Positions 1 to 5,463 of a stretch of 6,535 bases of DNA are shown piece by piece. Source of the stretch: Patescibacteria group bacterium (lineage in GTDB: Bacteria > Patescibacteria > UBA1384 > CAILIB01); contig JAJFBK010000035.1 in assembly GCA_020696955.1 (NCBI GenBank), positions 1 to 6,535 of the forward strand. Reading direction: 5' to 3'. How positions within the stretch are numbered: the first letter of the stretch is position 1; each line of letters begins with the position of its first letter. A model generated the notes under the pieces. The model saw only the letters and a list, made by a program, of their open reading frames with translations, made no database searches and was not told where the DNA came from. A program made the translations under genes and the position numbers.

Positions 1-2724
1 TGCGATCCCTACTGTGTGCATGATCGGAGCTGGAATAGGGGCCGGAGTATCAGTTCCAAAATTCTTATTGATATCCAGGCTGCTTTTCTCGATAGAGGTA
101 GCGGCCATGGTTCGCAAATAGTAAGTGGTCTTCAGTCCCAAATGCCAGGCGTGCATGTATACGTCAGAAAGAGCCTTTCCAGAAGTTCCGTTAAAGAAGA
201 TGTTCAAGGATTGGCTTTGGTCGATCCATTTGCCACGGTAAGCGGCAATCTTGATAAGCCAGTTAGCTCCGACTTCGAATACTGTCTTGTACTTGTTGCG
301 AAGACGAGGAGGGATGGAAGTGATTTCTTGGACGCTACCGTCGCTATTCTTCAACTGATCAAGCATCGTTTCGTTCCAAAGGCCAAGCTTCTTAAGGTCC
401 TCTACAAGATACTCGTTTACGACGGTAAACTCACCGCTCATATTTGATTTGACGTACAAGTTCTTATAGATAGGCTCGATACAAGGGAAGCAGCCACTGA
501 TGTTAGAAATCGTTGCCGTAGGAGCCGTAGCCATGGTATTGGAGTTGCGCATACCGTACTTCTTGACGGCTTCACGAACCGGCTTCCAGTCAAGCTTGAT
601 GGTTCTTGAGACTCCGATAGGCATTCCACGCTCTTGCTCAAGCAGGTCAAGCGTATCAATAGGGAAGATACCACGATCCCATTTGGAACCCTTAAACGTA
701 GCGTAGGCTCCTTTTTCCTTGGCAAGCAGGGCTGAGCCCATAATTGCGTGATAGGAAATAAGCTCCATGCTCTCATCTGCAAATTTGACGGCTTTGTCTG
801 AGTCAAAATCGATATCGGCAAGGTACAAGGCATCCTGGAATCCCATAATACCGAGACCTACCGGTCGATGCTGCATGTTAGAATGCTTGGTTTCGACTGT
901 CGGGTAGAAGTTCAAGTCAATTACGTTGTCTAGCATTCGCATAGCGAGGGTAACGGTTTCCTTTACCAGGGCCGTATCCAGCTTGCCATTCTTCATGTGA
1001 CGGCTCAAATTGACTGAACCAAGGTTACAAACAGCAGTCTCAGTCTCTGAGTTGTTCAAAGTGATTTCAGTACAAAGGTTCGAATTGTGAACAACACCGA
1101 CATGATCCTGAGGAGAGCGTACATTGGAAGGATCCTTGAAGGTTACCCACGGATGCCCGGTCTCAAACAACATGCTGATCATTTTGCGCCACAAATCTTT
1201 GGCCCGCATAATCTTGAATACCTTCATCTCTCCTTTGGCGGCCTTCTTTTCATAGGCAATGTACTTCTTGTCAAAGGCTTTTCCATAGATATGGTGAAGA
1301 TCTGGGGTTTCATCTGGAGAAAAGAGGGTCCACTGTCCATCTTCGATAACCCGTTTCATGAACAAGTCGGGAATCCAGTTGGCAGTATTCATGTCATGGG
1401 CCCGACGGCGATCGTCTCCGGTATTGCGCCGTAGATCAAGGAAGTCCTCAATGTCGTAATGCCAGGTTTCCAAGTAAGCACAGGTAGCTCCTCGGCGCTT
1501 TCCACTGCGGTTGATGGCAACGGTAACGTCATTGGCAATCTTAAGGAATGGCACTACGCCTTGGCTTCCAACGTTGGTAGCCTTAATAAGTGCCCCGGTA
1601 CCACGGATATTGGTCCAGTCAGTTCCGATTCCTCCTGAATACTTAGAAAGCTGGGCATTGTCTCCATATACCTTGAAGATACTGCGTAGATCGTCTTCGA
1701 CAGTATTCAGGTAGCAGGAAGAAAGCTGGGCATAGGTGGTTCCAGAATGGAAAAGGGTAGGGGTAGAGGCTACGTACCGCAAGGTAGAAAGGATATCGTA
1801 AAACTCTTTGGCGTATCGGCTTTTGTTCTCTCCTTCGTTAAGGGCCATGCCCATGGCTACCCGCATCCAGAAAGTCTGAGGAGTCTCAAGCTTTCGCTCT
1901 CCGCCTTCTTCACGAATAAAGTATCGGTCATAAAGCACTTGGATACCCAGGTACTCGAAGAGTCCGTCACGTTCTGGCTTCAGGTAGGCTGCAAGATCTT
2001 CAAGATCGAAATCAAGCATTTCGGTTACGAGCCGGCCATCGGTAACGCACTTATTAACGGTGGTGACAAATGAATTGCGGTACTCTTTTTCAAAGTTAGC
2101 TGCTTCACCGCGAACGCCGAATACTTCCTGGTAAAGATTGTCCAGGGTAAGACGGGCAGATACTCTTGAGTAGGCAGGATCCTTTTCAATGAATGCCCGA
2201 GAGGCCATGACCAATGCCTTGCCAAGATCTTCCAAGGACATGCCGTCGTAAAGATTTCCTTCGCTGTTATGAACAAGGTCATTGATGGAAACAGATTCTT
2301 CAAAACCCTTGCAAGCCGCTGCAAAGAGTTGCTGCAGTTTTTTCTTGTCAAGAATTTTTTCCTTGCCCTTTTCGTCAATGTAATGAAGCTTGGCCTTCTC
2401 AACCATGGCCACAGTCTCTTGCTTTTCTACTTCCCGAGCCTTTGCGCGTTCGGCACGGTAAAGAATGTAAGCCTTGGCAATATCAAAGAGCCCGTACTCC
2501 ATGAGCGAACGTTCCACCAAGTCCTGAACGGCCTCAACAGTTGGGACGTTATCGTTAAATCTCAGTTCAATGTGACGCAAGGCATGGTCAGCAATTACGT
2601 CGAAGGCTCGTAAATCAATAGCGGGATTAACGGCTAGGGCCGCTTTTTCCATGGCCCTCTGTAGCTTTTCTTTTTCAAAATCAACGATCGATCCGTCTCT
2701 TTTCCGGATTTGCGCAATATCCAT
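1..2724 (-). CDS. nrdA: Class I ribonucleoside-diphosphate reductase, alpha (large) subunit, C-terminus cut by window edge
   Basis: Reduces ribonucleoside diphosphates to deoxyribonucleotides in the cytoplasm, working with a radical-generating beta subunit (NrdB, not in the window). The frame is open for 908 codons and leaves the window before its stop. Residues 3-95 are a canonical ATP-cone with the KRDG signature at 8-11. Residues about 120-203 align with the N-terminal region of E. coli NrdA but lack that signature. Catalytic elements follow: Cys337 in SSCYLN, the NLCTE radical triad Asn549/Cys551/Glu553, the second redox Cys566 in AVCNL, a phosphate-binding stretch at 732-743, and the radical-transfer tyrosine pair Tyr868/Tyr869 in KTTYYLRT. 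The short spacing between Cys551 and Cys566 and the YYLRT ending resemble the eukaryote-like branch. The ATG at 2724 has an ideal AGGAGG and an in-frame TAG six codons upstream. The C-terminal redox tail lies outside the window. Assignment is secure; the cofactor subclass is not decidable here. Confidence 0.97.
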   Translation of the reverse strand, partial: MDIAQIRKRDGSIVDFEKEKLQRAMEKAALAVNPAIDLRAFDVIADHALRHIELRFNDNVPTVEAVQDLVERSLMEYGLFDIAKAYILYRAERAKAREVEKQETVAMVEKAKLHYIDEKGKEKILDKKKLQQLFAAACKGFEESVSINDLVHNSEGNLYDGMSLEDLGKALVMASRAFIEKDPAYSRVSARLTLDNLYQEVFGVRGEAANFEKEYRNSFVTTVNKCVTDGRLVTEMLDFDLEDLAAYLKPERDGLFEYLGIQVLYDRYFIREEGGERKLETPQTFWMRVAMGMALNEGENKSRYAKEFYDILSTLRYVASTPTLFHSGTTYAQLSSCYLNTVEDDLRSIFKVYGDNAQLSKYSGGIGTDWTNIRGTGALIKATNVGSQGVVPFLKIANDVTVAINRSGKRRGATCAYLETWHYDIEDFLDLRRNTGDDRRRAHDMNTANWIPDLFMKRVIEDGQWTLFSPDETPDLHHIYGKAFDKKYIAYEKKAAKGEMKVFKIMRAKDLWRKMISMLFETGHPWVTFKDPSNVRSPQDHVGVVHNSNLCTEITLNNSETETAVCNLGSVNLSRHMKNGKLDTALVKETVTLAMRMLDNVIDLNFYPTVETKHSNMQHRPVGLGIMGFQDALYLADIDFDSDKAVKFADESMELISYHAIMGSALLAKEKGAYATFKGSKWDRGIFPIDTLDLLEQERGMPIGVSRTIKLDWKPVREAVKKYGMRNSNTMATAPTATISNISGCFPCIEPIYKNLYVKSNMSGEFTVVNEYLVEDLKKLGLWNETMLDQLKNSDGSVQEITSIPPRLRNKYKTVFEVGANWLIKIAAYRGKWIDQSQSLNIFFNGTSGKALSDVYMHAWHLGLKTTYYLRTMAATSIEKSSLDINKNFGTDTPAPIPAPIMHTVGIA

Positions 2725-2729
2725 CAAGG

Positions 2730-2735
2730 CCTCCT
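2730..2735 (-). promoter_or_regulatory. Shine-Dalgarno site of nrdA
   Basis: On the minus strand AGGAGG lies five bases before the ATG at 2724. It is the only perfect Shine-Dalgarno sequence in the window, and with the in-frame TAG at 2740-2742 it fixes the nrdA start. The contrast with the poorly marked starts of the other genes suggests strong translation initiation for nrdA. Confidence 0.88.
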
Positions 2736-2765
2736 GCAACTAGGTATTAAATAAGTGGCAACTAG
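2736..2765. repeat. Direct repeat pair GCAACTAG upstream of nrdA, possible operator
   Basis: The 8-bp word GCAACTAG occurs at 2736-2743 and again at 2758-2765, 22 bp apart start to start, about two helical turns. The pair brackets a candidate nrdA -10 hexamer (minus strand TTTAAT, 2751-2746), and the proximal copy abuts the ribosome binding site. Same-face spacing around a promoter is typical of operator half-sites, but an 8-mer repeating once in a gap this size is not far from chance. No regulator is identified. Confidence 0.3.
2746..2751 (-). promoter_or_regulatory. Candidate -10 element for nrdA (proximal)
   Basis: Minus-strand TTTAAT matches five of six bases of TATAAT and would start transcription near 2739, giving a very short leader that still contains the AGGAGG. 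The -35 region is poor (CTGAAG at 17-bp spacing), so this is only a candidate. It competes with the distal extended -10 at 2828-2836; either or both may be used. Confidence 0.3.
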
Positions 2766-2808
2766 ATTCTTCAGGCTGGTAAGACCTTCCGAACGGGGCA
2801 TAAAAAGT

Positions 2809-2818
2809 GGGGCGCCCC
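2809..2818. repeat. GC palindrome GGGGCGCCCC in the nrdA leader
   Basis: A perfect 10-bp palindrome with a second GGGGC at 2795-2799. On the minus strand it is followed by ACTTTTTATG and then GCCCC, so a transcript starting near 2821 could fold the first GGGGC onto either GCCCC. That allows two exclusive small hairpins near the 5' end of a leader of roughly 100 nt. The element could be a protein site, a weak attenuator or nothing functional. Confidence 0.3.
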
Positions 2819-2827
2819 TACAAGTGC

Positions 2828-2836
2828 CTTATAACA
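2828..2836 (-). promoter_or_regulatory. Candidate extended -10 promoter for nrdA (distal)
   Basis: On the minus strand the bases read TGT then TATAAG: a TGn extension followed by a hexamer matching five of six bases of TATAAT. No good -35 lies at normal spacing, as expected for an extended -10 promoter. Transcription would start near 2821 and give a leader of about 97 nt carrying the GC palindrome and the GCAACTAG repeats. The TTGGCCGG dyad sits just upstream, where a repressor or activator could act. Confidence 0.35.
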
Positions 2837-2847
2837 AGACTAACAAA

Positions 2848-2866
2848 TTGGCCGGAGGCCGGTCAA
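2848..2866. repeat. Inverted repeat TTGGCCGG / CCGGTCAA, possible operator
   Basis: Two 8-bp arms (2848-2855 and 2859-2866) separated by AGG form a dyad with one mismatch, a G-T wobble if read as plus-strand RNA. It lies immediately upstream of the distal candidate nrdA promoter. An 8-bp palindrome, ACATATGT (2867-2874), adjoins it. The position suggests a binding site for a nrdA regulator. It does not match the NrdR-box consensus as I know it. Confidence 0.3.
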
Positions 2867-2894
2867 ACATATGTGAAATTGTATGTTCTAGAGT

Positions 2895-2933
2895 AGAAAT
2901 AAGATTTTACAGAGGTAAAATCTCACTATTTCT
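2895..2933 (-). terminator. AT-rich hairpin after the histidine phosphatase gene, probable intrinsic terminator
   Basis: A perfect 9-bp stem, AGATTTTAC (2902-2910) with GTAAAATCT (2915-2923), closes a four-base loop. After a three-base bulge (2924-2926) the outer arms AGAAATA (2895-2901) and TATTTCT (2927-2933) pair for seven more bases. It begins eight bases past the phosphatase stop and precedes the nrdA promoter region, the right place for a terminator. On the minus strand the inner stem is followed by TTATTTCT; on the plus strand by TATTTCTTTTTGTTT, so it may work in both directions. The low GC of the stem is atypical and leaves room for another role, such as a protein-binding dyad. Confidence 0.55.
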
Positions 2934-2940
2934 TTTTGTT

Positions 2941-3555
2941 TCAGGGCTCAAAAGACTCGAATGTGAAGTGATTTCCCTCAGAAACGACCGTTGAGACCGA
3001 GCAGTTGCTGGGCCAAAAAAAGTCTACCGGTACATTGGTAACTATTTTGTGAAGCACAGTCCAAATAACTCCTGAGTGGGTAGATACCACTACGATGGAG
3101 CCCGGGTGAGCCAGATGCATCTCTTGCAGAAAAGTTCGGATGCGGTGCTCAAGGTGCTCAAGCGGCTCGGCCTTGGGAATTCGGAAGTCGCCGTTATAAG
3201 CGCTTTGAGGAAATTGGTAGCCTGGATGAAGGGGAAGCAGCTCGACCGGAGATTTTCCTTCCCAGTCTCCGAGGCTGCGCTCAATCAGATCCTCACGAAT
3301 ATGAATGGGAAGCTTAAGAATCTCTGCCGTGGGCCTGATAGTGATTTGGCAGCGACTAAGAGGGGAGGAGTAAATGGCTGCCACTGGCTGGCTAATGATT
3401 TTTTTAGTTAGCCGGGCTATTTGTGAGTCAGCTTTTTCGGACAACTCAACTTCAATACTGCCGGTATGCCGCTGCTCCCGGTTCCATAGTGTTTGGGCGT
3501 GACGGACCAGTAAAAATGTAGTAGGATTTGGATGAGTTCTTTCCATAGTCTCCAT
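2941..3555 (-). CDS. Histidine phosphatase superfamily protein (phosphoglycerate mutase-like)
   Basis: Cytoplasmic phosphohydrolase or mutase of the branch-1 histidine phosphatase fold, 204 residues, the usual size for a single-domain member. Visible active-site elements are Arg18-His19 in LVRHAQT (an RHA variant of the RHG motif; His19 is the expected phosphorylated residue), Arg68 in SSPLSRC, Glu92 in ERSLGDWEG and the second histidine His160 in STHSG. These support an active enzyme but not a substrate: members act on phosphosugars, nucleotides, alpha-ribazole phosphate and others, and no neighbour points to a specific pathway. The start is ambiguous. ATG 3555 gives the longest frame, but ATG 3546 (Met4) has GGAG three bases upstream and lies seven bases after a possible -10 sequence. 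The gene is transcribed toward nrdA but is separated from it by a probable terminator. Confidence 0.92.
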   Translation of the reverse strand: METMERTHPNPTTFLLVRHAQTLWNREQRHTGSIEVELSEKADSQIARLTKKIISQPVAAIYSSPLSRCQITIRPTAEILKLPIHIREDLIERSLGDWEGKSPVELLPLHPGYQFPQSAYNGDFRIPKAEPLEHLEHRIRTFLQEMHLAHPGSIVVVSTHSGVIWTVLHKIVTNVPVDFFWPSNCSVSTVVSEGNHFTFESFEP

Positions 3556-3562
3556 ACTATCA
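3554..3562. promoter_or_regulatory. Candidate shared -10 region for the divergent phosphatase and SanA-like genes
   Basis: Minus strand: TGA then TAGTAT (3562-3554), an extended -10 matching TATAAT at positions 1, 2, 5 and 6, with seven bases to the ATG at 3546. Plus strand: TACTAT (3555-3560) matches the same four positions and would start transcription near 3567, ahead of the ATG at 3591. The two hexamers overlap on opposite strands. Nearby are the inverted arms ATAGT/ACTAT (3545-3549, 3556-3560) and a CTATCA repeat (3557-3562, 3570-3575). No convincing -35 is seen for the plus-strand direction; for the minus strand TTGCGG lies 17 bp from the alternative hexamer GATAGT. Confidence 0.35.
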
Positions 3563-3590
3563 CGAACCCCTATCAGACCCGCAACTATTT

Positions 3591-4220
3591 ATGAAGAAAC
3601 TGATCCGAAAGATAGTCCTCTTGTTCGTGCTCCTTATCGTGATAGCGATAGGAGGATACTTATGGATTCGTGACACGGTCGAGGCAACTGCGCTCCCATA
3701 TCTTTATTCAGATATTGACGAGGTGCCTCTTTACCCAACCGCCATGATCTTGGGGGCCCAAGTTTTCCCCGGTAAGGTACCAAGCCGAGCGCTAGCCTAC
3801 CGACTCAGTACCGGAATCGAGCTTTACCAAAAGGGGAAGGTTGCCACCTTGCTTATGAGCGGCGACGGACGCAGCAAATACTATGACGAGGTAAAAACCA
3901 TGCAAGAGTATGCCGAGGCTTCCGGAATCCCCAGCGGGGACATTCAGCTTGACGGATCTGGCCTTCGGACATATGCGAGTTGTTATAGGGCCAAACATGA
4001 GTTTAATTTTGAAAAGGTAATAGTGGTCACCCAAGAAGAGCACCTTCTCAGGGCGGTTTATACCTGCCGAAGGCTTGGCGTCGAAGCATATGGCGTGGTT
4101 GCTCCGGAATTTTCAACTCCCGACCCGTTCAGCCGGGAATACTGGGAGACCAATCTTCGTGAAAAAGCAGCCCTCGTTCTGGCGTGGTTTGAGACTGATG
4201 TCATTCACAGATCCTTATAG
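3591..4220 (+). CDS. SanA/YdcF-like DUF218 membrane-anchored protein
   Basis: A 209-residue protein with a short basic N-terminus (MKKLIRK), one hydrophobic membrane segment at about 8-26, and a DUF218 domain probably on the outer face of the membrane. Family hallmarks are visible: MILGA at 52-56, SGDGR at 90-94, YDE at 98-100, a D-x-x-G-x-R-T-x-x-S pattern at 121-130, and VTQ at 146-148 followed by His151 and Arg154-Ala155. The order and spacing match E. coli SanA, linked to envelope integrity and vancomycin exclusion at high temperature; the domain's biochemical activity is not firmly known to me. The ATG at 3591 has no Shine-Dalgarno sequence. The gene diverges from the histidine phosphatase across 35 bp and leads a plus-strand gene group. 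Confidence 0.88.
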   Translation: MKKLIRKIVLLFVLLIVIAIGGYLWIRDTVEATALPYLYSDIDEVPLYPTAMILGAQVFPGKVPSRALAYRLSTGIELYQKGKVATLLMSGDGRSKYYDEVKTMQEYAEASGIPSGDIQLDGSGLRTYASCYRAKHEFNFEKVIVVTQEEHLLRAVYTCRRLGVEAYGVVAPEFSTPDPFSREYWETNLREKAALVLAWFETDVIHRSL

Positions 4221-4263
4221 ATCACCCATTCCGAGAGGGCGAGGCTTCTGCTAGAGTGAGTAC

Positions 4264-5049
4264 ATGCAACACGCTTCCAAAAGTCTTATCCTCCTAGCCA
4301 AGTCCTTACAAAGACGCCGACATCGCTACGCAGAGCGCCTTATTCTTGTAGAAGGAGAAAAGGTAGTGGCGGAAGCGCTGGATTCTGGAATTTCTCTCAA
4401 AGTCCTCCTTGCCACTCCCTCCCAATATGAGCTGGCCCTTTCCTTGACTACCGAGGACAAAGTCTTCGCAGTTACCGAAGAAGAGATGAAATCAGTCTCA
4501 ACCATGGACACTCCTCCGGGATTGGTAGCAATAACCAAGATGCCCGAAAGTTCATTTCAAGGATTTGCTGAGAAAAAGCTCCTTGCCTGTTTCGTTAATG
4601 CCTCTGACCCTGGGAACCTCGGCACAATGATTAGGACGGCTGACTGGTTCGGGGTAGAGGGAATTATTCTTACCGAGTCCACGGTAGATCCCTACAATCC
4701 CAAAGTAGTACGCTCAGCCATGGGATCCCTCTTCCATTTGCCCATTTATCAATCCGAAGACCTGGGAAATGATCTGCAGGCTTTACGGGATTCAGGGATC
4801 AAGCTAGTAGCCACGGACGCTCACGGAACAGAAAACGCTTTGCCCGAGGAATCACGGCTTTGCATCATGATGGGCAGCGAATCCCATGGCCTGCCATCCG
4901 AATACCAGGCACTCGCCGATCATACCTACACCATTCCAAAACACGGAAAGGCCGAGTCTCTTAATGTTGCCATGAGCTTCGGCATAACCCTTTACTCCCT
5001 TACCAATAACCCTCAATCGCTCCATGGAAATACTTCTCAAACAGTTTGA
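4264..5049 (+). CDS. SpoU/TrmH-family RNA 2'-O-methyltransferase (23S rRNA type, RlmB/TsnR-like)
   Basis: Probably methylates a ribose 2'-hydroxyl in rRNA or tRNA with S-adenosylmethionine, in the cytoplasm. Residues about 5-90 form a substrate-binding N-terminal domain (LILVEGEKVVAEAL at 26-39) and about 105-248 the knotted SPOUT catalytic domain. All three SpoU motifs are present: motif 1 with Asn112 and Arg124 in NASDPGNLGTMIRTA, motif 2 MGSESHGLP (203-211, Glu206), and motif 3 IPKHGKAESLNVAMS (224-238, Ser232-Leu233-Asn234). At 261 residues it has the normal size for two-domain members. The target nucleotide cannot be read from sequence; the domain plan favours an rRNA enzyme over a short TrmL type. 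The start at 4264 has only a weak GAGTGAG before it. The 3' end overlaps dut by 26 bases, so the two are probably co-transcribed. Confidence 0.93.
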   Translation: MQHASKSLILLAKSLQRRRHRYAERLILVEGEKVVAEALDSGISLKVLLATPSQYELALSLTTEDKVFAVTEEEMKSVSTMDTPPGLVAITKMPESSFQGFAEKKLLACFVNASDPGNLGTMIRTADWFGVEGIILTESTVDPYNPKVVRSAMGSLFHLPIYQSEDLGNDLQALRDSGIKLVATDAHGTENALPEESRLCIMMGSESHGLPSEYQALADHTYTIPKHGKAESLNVAMSFGITLYSLTNNPQSLHGNTSQTV

Positions 5050-5455
5050 TACCGAGCTAGAAGCGCCGGCCTACAAGACAGAGGGGGCGGCAGCTTTCGA
5101 CCTTTGCTCCAGACTTGAGATGAGCATCCAGCCCCAATCATTCTCCCGGGTACCCCTTAACGTGGCCGTGCAATTGCCAAAAGGATACTGGGCCCTATTG
5201 GCTGCTCGCAGTTCTCTTCATAAAAAAGGCTTGGTACCGATTAATGGGGTTGGGATTATCGATGCTGATTTTTGCGGCGATGAAGATGAGTACCAGGCAG
5301 TGCTCTTCAACTTTACTAATGAAATCGCAACAATTGAACGGGGGGAAAGAATAATGCAAGTGGTAATACTTCCCGAAACCCAGTTCCCCCTTACAGTAGT
5401 AGACAGCCTTTCATCGCCAAGTAGAGGGGCCTTCGGAACTACAGGCACAAAGTAA
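5024..5455 (+). CDS. dut: dUTP diphosphatase (trimeric dUTPase)
   Basis: Hydrolyses dUTP to dUMP and pyrophosphate, keeping uracil out of DNA and feeding thymidylate synthesis. At 143 residues it is full length for the homotrimeric family. The five motifs occur in order: motif 1 AAAFDLCS (22-29, Asp26), motif 2 ARSS (61-64), motif 3 NGVGIIDADFCG (74-85, Asp80 as the expected catalytic aspartate), motif 4 GERIMQ (107-112) and the flexible C-terminal motif 5 SRGAFGTTG (133-141). Two variations stand out: Phe83 where the usual motif-3 tyrosine sits, and an acidic GDEDE after it. Motif 5 is a short form of the common RGxxGFGSTG. The start lies inside the methyltransferase gene (26-bp overlap, different frame) without a Shine-Dalgarno site, pointing to coupled translation. 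A dCTP deaminase relative is less likely given the full dUTPase motif set. Confidence 0.93.
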   Translation: MEILLKQFDTELEAPAYKTEGAAAFDLCSRLEMSIQPQSFSRVPLNVAVQLPKGYWALLAARSSLHKKGLVPINGVGIIDADFCGDEDEYQAVLFNFTNEIATIERGERIMQVVILPETQFPLTVVDSLSSPSRGAFGTTGTK

Positions 5456-5463
5456 TTTTTTAT

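Noticed and set aside
16..2613. Several plus-strand open frames of 67-143 codons across the left part of the window
   Set aside because: They lie antisense to the continuous, motif-rich nrdA frame, show no family features and have no ribosome binding sites. They are shadows of the real gene.
1..2724. Recoded TGA (code 25, as in Gracilibacteria) as a reason the large minus-strand gene might look broken
   Set aside because: The nrdA frame is fully open with no internal TGA; it simply leaves the window. The phosphatase and methyltransferase both end at TGA at sensible lengths, which supports the standard code.
1..2724. Intein, intron or mobile insertion in nrdA, a common target for such elements
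   Set aside because: The active-site motifs follow each other at normal spacing (constant 112-residue offset to E. coli through the triad) with no inserted block.
2809..2830. GGGGCGCCCC followed by ACTTTTTATG as an intrinsic terminator
   Set aside because: A continuous 10-bp palindrome leaves almost no loop, so the hairpin would be only about three base pairs. A terminator between the distal promoter candidate and nrdA would also need a control mechanism not visible here.
2862..2878. NrdR box around the ACATATGT palindrome upstream of nrdA
   Set aside because: The centre is CATATG rather than the TATA-type core of the NrdR consensus, the outer arms do not match, and no second box at the expected spacing is seen.
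2755..2994. A 79-codon plus-strand frame covering the gap between nrdA and the phosphatase gene
   Set aside because: It spans the hairpin and promoter-like elements, has no Shine-Dalgarno site, resembles no family and runs into the 3' end of the opposite-strand phosphatase gene.
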